From Coriobacteriia bacterium (GTDB lineage: Bacteria > Actinomycetota > Coriobacteriia > Coriobacteriales > Atopobiaceae), in assembly GCA_030530145.1 (NCBI GenBank), contig JAUMVN010000001.1, forward strand, positions 62,001 to 126,000: DNA of 64,000 nucleotides. Reading direction: 5' to 3'. A model generated the notes under the pieces. That model was not told where the DNA came from and did no database searches. It saw only the letters and a list, made by a program, of their open reading frames with translations. Position 1 is the stretch's first letter; every line of letters begins with the position of its first letter. This document shows, piece by piece, positions 1 to 10,372 of the stretch. Both the position numbers and the translations under genes were made by a program.

Positions 1-1797
<1,797 letters not shown>

Positions 1798-1897
1798 TTT
1801 TCTTTTCCCTTATCTCCGCCTGCCACATCGCAGGCGGGCCTTCTTGCGGGGCCCTTCCCCGCGGCGTTCCCCGGGCTCCTCCCGGAAAACACAACAA

Positions 1898-1917
1898 GGG
1901 GCACCCGCAGGTGCCCC
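1898..1917 (-). terminator. Terminator-like hairpin between rpsO and pnp
   Basis: Eight-base-pair GC stem (GGGGCACC / GGTGCCCC) with a 4-nt loop. On the minus strand it is followed by the T-rich run TTGTTGTGTTTT. It lies 22 nt after the rpsO stop and fits partial termination or 3'-end formation of the rpsO message before pnp. Confidence 0.75.
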
Positions 1918-1939
1918 CGTGTTTGAGAATCTGTGCGAC

Positions 1940-2215
1940 CTACTGGATGTTGTCGCGGATGCCGAGGCTCTTGATGAGGCTACGGTAGTTCTCGATGTCG
2001 TTCTTCTTGATGTAAGAAAGAAGACGACGGCGCTTACCGACGAGCATGAGGAGGCCGCGACGGGTGTGGAAGTCCTTCTTGTGGGACTTCATGTGCTCGG
2101 TGAGCTCCTTGATGCGGGCGGTGAGGATGGCGACCTGGACCTCGGCGGAACCGGTGTCCTGCTCGTTCTTGCCGTACTGCTTGACGAGCTCGGCCTTCTG
2201 CTCCTTGGTGATCAT
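1940..2215 (-). CDS. rpsO: 30S ribosomal protein S15
   Basis: 91-residue S15, a primary 16S rRNA-binding protein of the small-subunit platform. The full-length family pattern is present: [15 protein letters not shown], then [14 protein letters not shown], the [16 protein letters not shown] segment and [10 protein letters not shown]. The ATG at 2215 is chosen because it is preceded by AAAGGTGG at good spacing and gives the standard S15 length; longer in-frame extensions have no homology. It is first in an rpsO-pnp unit. Confidence 0.98.
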   Translation of the reverse strand: MITKEQKAELVKQYGKNEQDTGSAEVQVAILTARIKELTEHMKSHKKDFHTRRGLLMLVGKRRRLLSYIKKNDIENYRSLIKSLGIRDNIQ

Positions 2216-2365
2216 GCTAGATCCACCTTTCTGTGAATTCGCCCCAAACTGGGTTCGCGGCCGGTGGTTGGGCCGACGACCAAGTAAGAGGTACCAACAA
2301 ACCTTCGGTAGGTTACCACACTTCCCCACCGTTTCACCGTAGGGACACAATCGGCCTCCAGCGCG

Positions 2366-2473
2366 CAGCCCCGGTCTCGCCGCGCCGCCTTCCCCACGGG
2401 CTCAGCGCTCGCTTCGCTCGCTCGCTGGCGCGATTCGCCCGTCGGGGAAGGCGGCGCGGCGAGACCGGGGCTG
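2366..2473. repeat. Shared-loop palindrome, copy A (opposite loop orientation)
   Basis: A 35-nt arm (2366-2400) pairs with 2438-2473, complementary apart from a single extra base. The arms flank a 37-nt loop (2401-2437) beginning CTCAGCGCTCGCTTCGCTCG and ending CGATTCG. The loop is nearly identical to copies C, D, E and F, while the arms share nothing with the other copies. It lies in the 392-nt gap between rpsO and the PPK2 gene. Read in the direction of both neighbouring genes (minus), this loop is in the reverse orientation, unlike the other five copies. Confidence 0.85.
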
Positions 2474-2500
2474 ACAACCATTTCGGCTCCGAGGAGGACA

Positions 2501-2590
2501 GGCCGACGCGTTTCTTCTCTCCAGGGGCGAATCACGAAGTGAGCGAGCGAAGCGAGCGCTGAGTCCGTGGAGAGAAGAAACGCGTCGGCC
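2501..2590 (-). repeat. Shared-loop palindrome, copy B, after the PPK2 gene
   Basis: Perfect 23-bp stem (2501-2523 with 2568-2590) around a 44-nt loop. Read on the minus strand the loop contains CTCAGCGCTCGCTTCGCTCG, then a variant section CACTTCGTGATTCGC. It starts 18 nt beyond the PPK2 stop codon, in the position of a transcription terminator, but no long U-tract follows. The remaining gap up to copy A (2474-2500) and from copy A to rpsO (2216-2365) shows no gene. Confidence 0.85.
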
Positions 2591-2607
2591 GGTCGTGAGC
2601 GGGCCCC

Positions 2608-3486
2608 TTACGCGCCTTGCTCCAGCTGTTGCTTGCAGGAGGCGAGATGGGCTTTCTGGTCGGCGGGCATCTCGGGGTAGCGGGGGTCAATGTCCTTGAG
2701 GACGCCGACGATGGCCTCCGAGACGAGGTAGCGGGCGAACCACTTCTGGTCGGCGGGGATGACGTACCAGGGGGCATGCTTGGAGGCGGTGCTGCCGATG
2801 GCCTTCTCGTACGCCTTCTGGTACTCGTCCCAAAGGGCGCGCTCCTTCATGTCGGCCTCGGAGAACTTCCAGTTCTTCGACTCGTCCTCGATGCGCGCGA
2901 GAAAGCGCTTGGCCTGCTCTTCCTTGCCCTCGTTGAGGAAGATCTTGACGACGCGGTACCCGTTCTCCCACAGGTACTCCTCGAAGTCGGAGATCTGGCG
3001 GTAGCGCTTCTCGAAGAACTTGCCGGAGTCCATGTCGATGCAGCGGGAGGGCATCGCGTAGCCGCGCTGCAGGTCGTGGACGCGCACGACCAGGACGTCC
3101 TCGTAGTACGAGCGGTTGAAGACGCCGAGATAGCCGCGCTGGGGCATGTGCATCATGGCGCGCCAGAGGAACGAGTGCGCGAGCTCCTCGTGGGAGGGCT
3201 GCTTGAAGCTGTGGACGACGCAGCCCTGGGGGTTGACGCCGCTCATCACGTGCTTGATGGTCGAGTCCTTTCCGGCTGCGTCCATGGCCTGGATAAGGAT
3301 GACGACGCCTTCCTTGGCCTCGGCGTAGAGCTTGTCCTGAAGCTCGGCCATCCTCGCCGTGTTCTCCTCGGTGAGCTGGACGTACTTCTCCTTCTCGCCC
3401 TTATCGACCTCGACCGACGTCGGGTAGTCCGAGATGCAGAACTTCCCCTCTCCCCGATACACGCACTCCTCGAGCTTGAACGACAT
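2608..3486 (-). CDS. ppk2: Polyphosphate kinase 2 family (polyphosphate:nucleotide phosphotransferase)
   Basis: 292-residue PPK2-family enzyme that transfers phosphate between polyphosphate and nucleotides (AMP/ADP or GDP). The Walker A region QAMDAAGKDS is at about 66-75, followed by STIKHVMSGVNPQG, and a Walker B/lid region VFNRSYYEDVLVVRVH is at about 122-137. Length and the GVNPQG signature fit the single-domain PPK2 group. The start is the ATG at 3486 because GGAGG lies 5-6 nt upstream; the open frame further upstream is non-homologous. The gene stands alone, between palindrome copies B and C. Nucleotide specificity cannot be read from the sequence. Confidence 0.93.
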   Translation of the reverse strand: MSFKLEECVYRGEGKFCISDYPTSVEVDKGEKEKYVQLTEENTARMAELQDKLYAEAKEGVVILIQAMDAAGKDSTIKHVMSGVNPQGCVVHSFKQPSHEELAHSFLWRAMMHMPQRGYLGVFNRSYYEDVLVVRVHDLQRGYAMPSRCIDMDSGKFFEKRYRQISDFEEYLWENGYRVVKIFLNEGKEEQAKRFLARIEDESKNWKFSEADMKERALWDEYQKAYEKAIGSTASKHAPWYVIPADQKWFARYLVSEAIVGVLKDIDPRYPEMPADQKAHLASCKQQLEQGA

Positions 3487-3609
3487 GGTGCCTCCATTCT
3501 TGTTGGCGGACGACTGCGGGCAATGGTACCCCGCGACCAGACCTTCAACCGCTGTTGAAGTATCAGGTCGCCGCAACGGGAATTGCGGCCATGGAGAGCG
3601 CGAACGGCT

Positions 3610-3703
3610 GCGAAGGCCCCGGACACCAGGCGTGATGCGAATCGCGCCAGCGAGCGAGCGAAGCGAGCGCTGAGCAATCACGCCTGGTGTCCGGGGCCTT
3701 CGC
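3610..3703 (-). repeat. Shared-loop palindrome, copy C, after the glycosyltransferase gene
   Basis: Perfect 27-bp stem (3610-3636 with 3677-3703) enclosing a 40-nt loop. On the minus strand the loop reads TGCTCAGCGCTCGCTTCGCT and continues to CGCGATTCGC. It begins 18 nt after the stop codon of the glycosyltransferase, as expected of a terminator or mRNA 3'-end structure. The arm sequence is unique to this site. Confidence 0.88.
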
Positions 3704-3721
3704 CGCGGGGCGGACAAGCCG

Positions 3722-4768
3722 CTAGTTGAACTTCACGACCTTCTGCGCGACGTGGTAGCCGCCGATCGTGATCTTCTTGCCGAGGGCGCCCGGGAGGTTC
3801 GTGGCGATGCCGACGACGCCGTGCTTGGCCCGGCGGTACATGCGCTGGTCGTAGGCCTTGAGGTCGGCCCAGAGCTTTCCGAGCTCGTCCATTGCGTCCT
3901 CGCGGTCGGAGAGCTTGGAGAAGACCGAGCAGATGGCCATGATCATGGTGAAGTAGTTCATCATGTACGAGCGCAGCTGGACGCAGTCGATGTCGTCATA
4001 GACGTGGTAGGCCCGCATCATCACGCGAGCCACGCGCCAGTAATGGTCGACGCGGCCGGTCAGGACCTTCTCGTTGACGGACTGGTCCTCGCGGCCGATG
4101 TAGTAGCGGTAGAGGTCGACGTCGAGGTAATAGAGGCTGCGGCACTTGGGGAACGGGACGTAGGCGTAGATATTGTCCACATAGAAGGTGTGGGCGGGCA
4201 TCTGCAGGTCGGCTGCGCGCAGGGCCTCGGTGCGGTAGGTCAGCGCGTGCATGAGCAGGTACTGGGAGAGCTTGAAGTGGCCGATCTGCGACCACGAGAA
4301 GACCTTGCCGACGGGCAGCACGTGGCGATAGTCGACGACGTTGCGGGTGTTGTCCTCGACGTGCTCGTAGACGTAGTTCGTGATGACGAGGTCGACCTTC
4401 TCGTCGAGCTCGATGAAGCGGCGGAGCTGGGCGAGAAGCGCCTTGAGCGCGTCGGCGTCGGCCCAGTCGTCGGAGTCGATGTTCTTGAAGTAGGCGCCGT
4501 CGGCGTGCTCGACGGCCTTCATGACGGCCATGCCGTGGCCGCCGTTCTCCTGGTGGACGGTCTTGATGAGCCCGGGGTGCTTGGCCTGCCACTCATCGGC
4601 CTTCGCGGGCGTCTCGTCCTTGGCCGAGCCGTCGTCGACGATGACGATCTGCACGTCGTCGGCATAGTCGGAGCCCTCGAGGATCGAGAGGATGCACTTG
4701 TCCATGTACTCGGCGGAGTTGTAGCACGGGATGCCGAAGGTGATGGTCTTCTTTGCTGGGGCGGACAT
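3722..4768 (-). CDS. Family 2 glycosyltransferase
   Basis: 348-residue GT-A fold glycosyltransferase of family GT2. The N-terminus has FGIPCYNSAEYMDKCI and IVIVDDGSAKDET (nucleotide-sugar site), then NGGHGMAVM and the metal-binding DxD-type motif NIDSDDW at about residue 95. The C-terminal half has no clear membrane span. It lies 73 nt downstream of glf on the same strand, so a role with UDP-galactofuranose in cell-surface polysaccharide is plausible but not shown. An in-frame GTG lies 6 nt upstream of the chosen ATG; the ATG is preferred because GAAGGAAG sits at correct spacing. Acceptor and sugar are unknown. Confidence 0.88.
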   Translation of the reverse strand: MSAPAKKTITFGIPCYNSAEYMDKCILSILEGSDYADDVQIVIVDDGSAKDETPAKADEWQAKHPGLIKTVHQENGGHGMAVMKAVEHADGAYFKNIDSDDWADADALKALLAQLRRFIELDEKVDLVITNYVYEHVEDNTRNVVDYRHVLPVGKVFSWSQIGHFKLSQYLLMHALTYRTEALRAADLQMPAHTFYVDNIYAYVPFPKCRSLYYLDVDLYRYYIGREDQSVNEKVLTGRVDHYWRVARVMMRAYHVYDDIDCVQLRSYMMNYFTMIMAICSVFSKLSDREDAMDELGKLWADLKAYDQRMYRRAKHGVVGIATNLPGALGKKITIGGYHVAQKVVKFN

Positions 4769-4795
4769 GGTCACTTCCTTCTAAAAATGAAGAAA

Positions 4796-4819
4796 GGGCG
4801 GGCCGCCGTCGGCCCGCCC
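4796..4819 (-). terminator. Intrinsic terminator after glf
   Basis: Ten-base-pair stem GGGCGGGCCG / CGGCCCGCCC with a short loop, followed on the minus strand by CTTTCTTCATTTTT. It lies just downstream of the glf stop and upstream of the glycosyltransferase start. Confidence 0.8.
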
Positions 4820-4841
4820 CTGGGTGCGTGAGCCGCGGGCG

Positions 4842-6044
4842 CTAGTTGCGCGCGGCGATGAGCTCGTCGGACAGGTCGAGCGCGGAGGCCACGACGCCGT
4901 CCATATCGTAATAACGGTACTCGGCGAGGCGGCCGACGCAGTGGAAGTTGAGCGCGCCGGCGACGCGGTCGCGGTACTTCTTGTAAAGCTCGGTGTTGGC
5001 GTCCTCCAGGATGGCGTAGTACGGGGTCTCGCCGGAGCCGGGGGTGTAGGCCTTCGAGTACTCCTTCATGATGGTGGTCTTGCCGGGAACGACCTGGCCC
5101 GTCATGTTCTTGAACTCGGTGATGCGGGTGAAGTCCTCGCTCGTCGTGTAGTTGACGGTGCCGACCGGCTGGAACTGGTCCTGGTCGAGGGTCTCGAAGA
5201 CCATGTCGAGGGTGCGGTACGGCAGGGCACCGAGGTCGAGGCCGAAGAGCTCGTCGAGCGGGCCGGTGTAGATGACCTCGCCCGCATAGGGCTTCTCGCC
5301 GACGAGCACACGGCCGCCGGAGACCTTGAGGAAATCACGGGCGTCGACGTCGACGAAGACGCTGATGAGGTCGTGGTCGAGCATGTGCTCGAAGAGCTTG
5401 GTGTAGCCCTCGGCCGGCATGCCCTGGAAGGGGGCCCCGGGGAAGTAGCGCTCGTCGTCGCCCACGAAGACCGGGACGCGGCCCGTGATGGACGGGTCGA
5501 TCTGGTCGGGGGTCTGGCCCCACTGCTTCATCGTGTAGTGGAGGAAGACGTTCTCGAAGACGTAGTCGGCCACCTCGACGAGCTCGGGGTCGTTCTTCTC
5601 GCGGAGCTCCATGATGGGGACCTTCTTGTTCTCGCCGAAGGTCGCGACGAGCTTCTGGTAGAGGCGCTCACCCTTCTCGTCGCCGAACGCGAGCTTGAGC
5701 GACTTGTGGTTGAAGGGGACGGGCATGAGGGTGCCGTGGATGTTGGCGAGCACCTTGTGCTGGTAGTCGGTCCACTCGGTGAAGCGGGAGAGGAACGAGT
5801 TCACGCGCTCGTTGGTGGTGTGGTAGATGTGCGGGCCGTACTTGTGGATGAGGATGCCGGCCTCGTCCTCGTAGTCGTAGGCGTTGCCCGCGATGTGGTC
5901 GCGGCGCTCGATGATGGCGACCTTGCAGCCGCAGGCCTCCGCGAGGCGGCGCGCACAGACGCAGCCGGCGTAGCCGCAGCCGACGACGAGGACATCGTAG
6001 GATTCGGGGTTGAAGCCCGCGCCGAGACCGCTCTGAATGTTCAT
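4842..6044 (-). CDS. glf: UDP-galactopyranose mutase
   Basis: 400-residue flavoenzyme that interconverts UDP-galactopyranose and UDP-galactofuranose for surface glycans. The FAD dinucleotide-binding motif VVGCGYAGCVCARRLAE is at about 20-36, then ERRDHIAGNAYDY, the typical KYGPHIYHTTNERV and NHKSLK. The C-terminal region has the AEYRYYDMD segment that lines the active site. Length is normal. The ATG is preceded by AGAGGA. It is first of a two-gene unit with the downstream GT2 enzyme, although a terminator lies between them. Confidence 0.96.
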   Translation of the reverse strand: MNIQSGLGAGFNPESYDVLVVGCGYAGCVCARRLAEACGCKVAIIERRDHIAGNAYDYEDEAGILIHKYGPHIYHTTNERVNSFLSRFTEWTDYQHKVLANIHGTLMPVPFNHKSLKLAFGDEKGERLYQKLVATFGENKKVPIMELREKNDPELVEVADYVFENVFLHYTMKQWGQTPDQIDPSITGRVPVFVGDDERYFPGAPFQGMPAEGYTKLFEHMLDHDLISVFVDVDARDFLKVSGGRVLVGEKPYAGEVIYTGPLDELFGLDLGALPYRTLDMVFETLDQDQFQPVGTVNYTTSEDFTRITEFKNMTGQVVPGKTTIMKEYSKAYTPGSGETPYYAILEDANTELYKKYRDRVAGALNFHCVGRLAEYRYYDMDGVVASALDLSDELIAARN

Positions 6045-6158
6045 GTAGTTCCTCTCAGGATATGTACAGTCCTGACCCGGGGGGCCAGCGGCGAGCCGGT
6101 GAAAGGAAAAACGTTCACCTCTTGCCGTAATGTCCGGAAGATTCTAGCACCAGACTCC

Positions 6159-6164
6159 TATAAT
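6159..6164 (+). promoter_or_regulatory. Possible -10 element upstream of pta
   Basis: A perfect TATAAT lies about 90 nt upstream of the pta start in the 210-nt divergent gap between glf and pta. No convincing -35 hexamer is found at normal spacing, so this rests on the -10 match alone. Confidence 0.3.
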
Positions 6165-6254
6165 GGCTCCGCTTGACCCCCGCGGCACCGACACAAGGCA
6201 CGAAATGCGGGGCCAAGCGCGCATCAGCAGAGCAGATTTTGTGGAGGAGAAGCA

Positions 6255-7235
6255 ATGAGCGACTTTCTTGACCGCATGAAGGCGGCCGCCAAGTCCGACA
6301 AGAAGACCATCGTCCTGCCCGAGGGCGAGGACCCGCGCACCATCGAGGCCGCGAAGAAGATCATCGAGGAGGGCCTGGCCGAGCTCGTCATCCTCGGCGA
6401 CCCCGACGTGATCGACGTCCCCGGCGCCACCGTCATCGACCCGCGCCGCGCCGAGAAGAAGCAGGCCTACGCCGAGAAGTTCGCCGAGCTGCGCGCCAAG
6501 AAGGGCGTCACCCTTCCCGAGGCCATGGAGCAGATGAACGACGCCACCTACTTCGGCACCATGATGGTCAAGATGGGCGATGCCGACGGCCTCGTCTCCG
6601 GCGCCTGCCACTCCACCGCCAACACCCTGCGCCCCGCCCTGCAGATCCTGAAGACCGCCCCGGGCACCAAGCTCGTCTCGGCCTTCTTCATCATGTGCAC
6701 CAAGACCCCGCAGTACGGCGCCGAGGGCACGCTGCTCTTCGCCGACTGCGGCCTGAACATCAACCCGAACGCCGACGAGCTCTCCGAGATCGCGCTGGCC
6801 TCCGCCGAGTCCTGGAAGGCCTTCATGCCTGGCGAGGAGCCGAAGGTCGCCATGCTCTCCTTCTCGACCATGGGCTCCGCCAAGGGCGACGTCCCGACCA
6901 AGGTCCAGGAGGCCGTCAAGCTCGCCAACGAGAAGAACCCCGAGCTCGCCCTCGACGGCGACCTGCAGCTCGACGCCGCGCTCGTCCAGTCCGTCGCCGA
7001 CCTCAAGGCCCCGAGCTCCAAGGTCGCCGGCAACGCCAACATCCTCGTCTTCCCCGACCTCGAGGCCGGCAACATCGGCTACAAGCTCGTCCAGCGCTTC
7101 GGCGGCGCCGACGCCTACGGCCCGATCCTCCAGGGCATCGCCAAGCCCGTCAACGACCTGTCCCGCGGCTGCTCCGCGGACGACATCGTGGGGGTCGTGG
7201 CCATCACCGCCGTCCAGGCGCAGATGGCCGAGTAG
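6255..7235 (+). CDS. pta: Phosphate acetyltransferase
   Basis: 326-residue short-form Pta, acetyl-CoA + Pi = acetyl-phosphate + CoA, the first step of acetate formation with ATP gain through AckA. The PTA/PTB catalytic domain fills the protein: KTIVLPEGEDPRTIEAA near the start, GLVSGACHSTANTLRPALQ, TKTPQYGAEGTLLFADCG and the C-terminal GGADAYGPILQGIAKPVNDLSRG. There is no regulatory DRTGG domain. GGAGGAG precedes the ATG. Unusually for pta, ackA is not adjacent but about 8 kb away on the other strand. Palindrome copy D follows directly. Confidence 0.96.
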   Translation: MSDFLDRMKAAAKSDKKTIVLPEGEDPRTIEAAKKIIEEGLAELVILGDPDVIDVPGATVIDPRRAEKKQAYAEKFAELRAKKGVTLPEAMEQMNDATYFGTMMVKMGDADGLVSGACHSTANTLRPALQILKTAPGTKLVSAFFIMCTKTPQYGAEGTLLFADCGLNINPNADELSEIALASAESWKAFMPGEEPKVAMLSFSTMGSAKGDVPTKVQEAVKLANEKNPELALDGDLQLDAALVQSVADLKAPSSKVAGNANILVFPDLEAGNIGYKLVQRFGGADAYGPILQGIAKPVNDLSRGCSADDIVGVVAITAVQAQMAE

Positions 7236-7256
7236 GCAGGTCGATTTAACCTGACC

Positions 7257-7352
7257 GCCCCCGGCCTCCCCGGGTTTGTCGTTCCGCTCAGCGCTCGCTT
7301 CGCTCGCTCGCTGCGCGATTCGCTTCACGGCAAACCCGGGGAGGCCGGGGGC
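7257..7352 (+). repeat. Shared-loop palindrome, copy D, after pta
   Basis: Perfect 22-bp stem (7257-7278 with 7331-7352) with a 52-nt loop that contains CTCAGCGCTCGCTTCGCTCG in the sense of pta and ends CGATTCGCTTCACGG. It starts 21 nt after the pta stop. A short T-containing stretch (TTCGTTAT) follows. Its position suggests termination of pta. Confidence 0.87.
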
Positions 7353-7420
7353 TTCGTTATGCCGGCTGGTGCTTGGCTGGCTGGAAGGACGGCGGGGACG
7401 GACAGCGACTGGTAGGTAGG

Positions 7421-7455
7421 AAGGGCCCCCGCTTCTTTACGAAGCGGGGGCCCTT
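7421..7455 (-). terminator. Terminator hairpin after pckA
   Basis: Perfect 15-bp stem AAGGGCCCCCGCTTC / GAAGCGGGGGCCCTT with a 5-nt loop, 26 nt beyond the pckA stop (minus strand). Only a few pyrimidines follow the stem, but the hairpin itself ends in TT. It sits between converging pta and pckA. Confidence 0.75.
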
Positions 7456-7481
7456 ATGCGTGCGATGACTAAAGCCGATTG

Positions 7482-9080
7482 TTAGGCGAGGGGATGCGGG
7501 CCGGCGGCGCGGACCTCGTCGGACATGGACTGAAGGCGCTTCTCGGCGTTCTCGACGAACATGCAGGCGAGCTTCTCGGCGGTCGCGTCGTAGGCATCGG
7601 GGTCCGACCAGGTGCTCTTCGGGTCGAGGAGCTCGGAAGGCACATCCGGGCAGGCGGTGGGCACGTCGAGGTTGAAGCGCTCGTCGTGGACGAACTCGCA
7701 ATCGTCGATGATGCCGGACTGGGCGGCCTCGACCATCTTGCGCGTGTACTTGAGCTTGATGCGCGAGCCCACGCCGTAGGGGCCGCCCGTCCAGCCGGTG
7801 TTGATGAGGTAGACGCGGGTGCCGCCGTGCTCGATCTTCTCGCCGAGCATCTGGCCGTAGACCATGGGGTCGAGCGGCATGAAGGGCTCGCCGAAGAGGC
7901 TCGAGAACGTGGGCTGAGGCTCCTTGACGCCGCGCTCGGTGCCGGCGACCTTGCTCGTGAAGCCGGTCATGAAGTGATACATGGCGGCGTTCTTGTCGAG
8001 CTTGGAGATCGGGGGCAGGACGCCGAAGGCGTCGGCCGTGAGGAAGATGACGACGTCCGGGGTGCGCTTAGCCCAGCCCTTGAGCACGGCATTGTCGATG
8101 AACTCGACCGGGTAGGCAACGCGGCCGTTCTCGGTGAGCGAGGTGTCGAAGTAGTCGGCCTTGCGGCTCCACTTGTCGACGACCACGTTCTCGCAGATGG
8201 AGCCGAACTTGATGGCGTGCCAGATCTGGGGCTCGGTCTCCTCCGTGATGTTGATCGTCTTGGCGTAGCAGCCGCCCTCGATGTTGAAGACGGAGTCCTC
8301 GGCCCAGCCGTGCTCATCGTCGCCGATGAGCTTGCGGTTCTCGGCAGCGGAGAGCGTGGTCTTGCCGGTTCCGGAAAGGCCGAAGAAGACCGTCGTGCCG
8401 TGGCTGACCGGGTTCATGTTGCAGGAGCAATGCATGGGAAGCACGTGGTCCTCGACCGGCAGCAGGTAGTTCATCGTGGAGAAGATAGCCTTCTTGATCT
8501 CGCCGGAATACTGCGTGCCGACGACGAGGATGACCTTGTCGGTGAAGTTGATGATGACGGCGGCCTCGGAGTGGGTGTGGTGGACGGCAGGGTCGAGCTT
8601 GAGCTTCGGCGCCGCCATGACCACGAAGTCGGCCAAGCCGTAGTCGGCGAGCTCCTCCTCGGTCGGGCGGACGAGCATCTGGTGGATGAAGAGCGCCTGG
8701 CTCGCGAGCTCCGTGATGACGGTGAACTTACGGGAGTAGCGCCGGTCGGCGCCCGCGATGCCGTGGACGACGAAGAGGCGGCGCTCGGAGAAGTGGGCGA
8801 TGACCTCGGCCTTGATGCGAGCGTAGTCCTCGATGGAGATGGGGACGTTGACCTCGCCCCACGCGATGCTGTCGTGGACCTCGGGGGTATCGACGACGAA
8901 GCGGTCCTTGGGCGAGCGGCCCGTGTACTGGCCGGTCTCGACGCACAGGGCGCCGGTGCTCGCGAGCGTTCCCTCGCCACGGTCGACGGCCTTCTCGATG
9001 AGGACGGCCGGGGAACAGTCGATCCAGGTCATGTCGTCGGTGTGGGCGATTCCGTAGTGCGCGAGTTCCTCAATGATCAT
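7482..9080 (-). CDS. pckA: Phosphoenolpyruvate carboxykinase (ATP)
   Basis: 532-residue ATP-dependent PEPCK, OAA + ATP = PEP + CO2 + ADP. In anaerobes it can run in the CO2-fixing, ATP-forming direction towards succinate. The P-loop GLSGTGKTTLS is at about 234-244, with GDDEHGW (kinase-2/metal site) at about 253-259, GGCYAKTINI and the GRVAYPVEFI region. The ATG at 9080 is chosen because AGGAGG lies 6 nt upstream and the product then matches the usual family length; a 28-codon upstream extension is not supported. ATP-type rather than GTP-type PEPCK is notable for an actinobacterium and fits Coriobacteriia. Confidence 0.96.
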   Translation of the reverse strand: MIIEELAHYGIAHTDDMTWIDCSPAVLIEKAVDRGEGTLASTGALCVETGQYTGRSPKDRFVVDTPEVHDSIAWGEVNVPISIEDYARIKAEVIAHFSERRLFVVHGIAGADRRYSRKFTVITELASQALFIHQMLVRPTEEELADYGLADFVVMAAPKLKLDPAVHHTHSEAAVIINFTDKVILVVGTQYSGEIKKAIFSTMNYLLPVEDHVLPMHCSCNMNPVSHGTTVFFGLSGTGKTTLSAAENRKLIGDDEHGWAEDSVFNIEGGCYAKTINITEETEPQIWHAIKFGSICENVVVDKWSRKADYFDTSLTENGRVAYPVEFIDNAVLKGWAKRTPDVVIFLTADAFGVLPPISKLDKNAAMYHFMTGFTSKVAGTERGVKEPQPTFSSLFGEPFMPLDPMVYGQMLGEKIEHGGTRVYLINTGWTGGPYGVGSRIKLKYTRKMVEAAQSGIIDDCEFVHDERFNLDVPTACPDVPSELLDPKSTWSDPDAYDATAEKLACMFVENAEKRLQSMSDEVRAAGPHPLA

Positions 9081-9265
9081 GAGAGCCTCCTTTACGAGGC
9101 CCGCCGCGGTGAACGGCCGCACCGGGCCCGATTGATAAACAACCACGTGCCGCTCACAGGCCATGTACGCCCTGCGACACTCATAACCGCCATTTTGCCC
9201 TGAACATCTATTGCCAAACGGTAAAGTTCTACGGGTGGTTGGTTTTTTCCGAGAAGGGTGGTTTT

Positions 9266-10150
9266 ATGGCTCTCACAACGATTACGAAGGACGGCCTCAC
9301 CGCGACGATCGACTCGATGGGCGCCCAGCTCATGAGCCTCAGGGTCGGCGAGGCGGAGTATCTCTGGCAAGGCAACCCCGAGTTCTGGCCGCGACGCGCC
9401 CCGGTCCTCTTCCCCATCGTCGGGTGTCTGAAGGGCGATGCGGCCGAAAGCGCGCAGGGGCCCGTGCGCCTCAAGCGCCACGGCATCGCGCGCCTTTATG
9501 ACCACAAGGTCGTCGAGAACACCGGCAGCTCGGTCACCTTCGAGCTCCCGTCCACCGACGAGACCCGCGCCGCCTACCCCTACGATTTCCGCCTGAACAT
9601 GACCTATGCGGTCGACGGCACCTCGCTCGCCCAGACCTTCGAGGTCGCGAACACGGGCGACGTCGACCTGCCGTTCACGCTCGGCGGCCACCCCGCTTTC
9701 AACGTTCCCGTGCCCGGAGCCGAGAACGAGGCTTTCGACGACTACAAGCTCGTCTTCCCGAAGAAGTGGACCGCGTCCGTGCCCAAGATCGATGACGCCG
9801 GCCTCCACGACTTCTCGCAGATGACGACCCTCTTCGAGGACAGCGACGAGATGGACCTGAGCCACGCCCTCATCGACGAGCTCCTGACCATCGTCTTCTG
9901 CGACGTCCCCGGCAACCGTGTGAGCCTGGTCGGCAAGAAGAGCGGCCACGGCGTCGAGCTCGAGTTCCCCGGCTTCGATTACCTGGGCGTCTGGAGCGCC
10001 TCGAGCACCGCGCCCTTCGTCGCCATCGAGCCGTGGCACGGGTGCGCGTCCGCCTACGACGAGAGCGACAGCTTCGAGGACAAGCGCGACACGATCGTGC
10101 TGGCACCCGGCGAGTCCACCGCCCTCACCTTCACCGTCACGCCGTTCTAA
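9266..10150 (+). CDS. Aldose 1-epimerase family protein (LacX/YeaD-like)
   Basis: 294-residue beta-sandwich mutarotase-like protein. Near the N-terminus it has GAQLMSLRVGEAEYLWQG and RAPVLFPIVGCL, the signature of the LacX/YeaD branch, then LKRHGIAR and the galactose-mutarotase-type GGHPAFNVP histidine motif at about residue 150. FVAIEPWHGCASAYDES near the C-terminus carries the conserved E-P-W. The likely role is anomeric interconversion of a hexose or hexose-6-phosphate; the substrate cannot be assigned. The start is the ATG at 9266 with GAGAAGGGTGG upstream. It stands alone, divergent from pckA, and is followed by palindrome copy E. Confidence 0.88.
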   Translation: MALTTITKDGLTATIDSMGAQLMSLRVGEAEYLWQGNPEFWPRRAPVLFPIVGCLKGDAAESAQGPVRLKRHGIARLYDHKVVENTGSSVTFELPSTDETRAAYPYDFRLNMTYAVDGTSLAQTFEVANTGDVDLPFTLGGHPAFNVPVPGAENEAFDDYKLVFPKKWTASVPKIDDAGLHDFSQMTTLFEDSDEMDLSHALIDELLTIVFCDVPGNRVSLVGKKSGHGVELEFPGFDYLGVWSASSTAPFVAIEPWHGCASAYDESDSFEDKRDTIVLAPGESTALTFTVTPF

Positions 10151-10166
10151 GGGGCCCGATCCGCCC

Positions 10167-10274
10167 GCTCCCGGCTGCCCCTGCCCGGGGCTCGCTTCAC
10201 CGCTCAGCGCTCGCTGCGCTCGCTCGCTTACGCGATTCGCGTGAAGCGAGCCCCGGGCAGGGGCAGCCGGGAGC
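10167..10274 (+). repeat. Shared-loop palindrome, copy E, after the epimerase gene
   Basis: Perfect 34-bp stem (10167-10200 with 10241-10274) with a 40-nt loop that starts CGCTCAGCGCTCGCTGCGCT and ends ACGCGATTCGC, in the sense of the upstream gene. It begins 16 nt after the stop codon. A short TTCCGTT run follows. The loop differs from copy F (inverted) at only two positions, although the stems are unrelated. Confidence 0.88.
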
Positions 10275-10310
10275 TTCCGTTACATTGACGATGCTTTTAG
10301 AACATCAAAG

Positions 10311-10329
10311 AGCCCTGGGGTACAGGGCT
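10311..10329. terminator. Small hairpin between palindromes E and F
   Basis: Seven-base-pair stem AGCCCTG / CAGGGCT with a 5-nt loop. On the minus strand it is followed by CTTTGATG, so it could be a weak leftward terminator. The rest of the 352-nt gap between the epimerase and amidotransferase genes is filled by copies E and F and shows no gene. Confidence 0.4.
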
Positions 10330-10372
10330 CAAGAGAAGCAATGCCTTGAAGGACCCAAATCCAATGAGGCAT

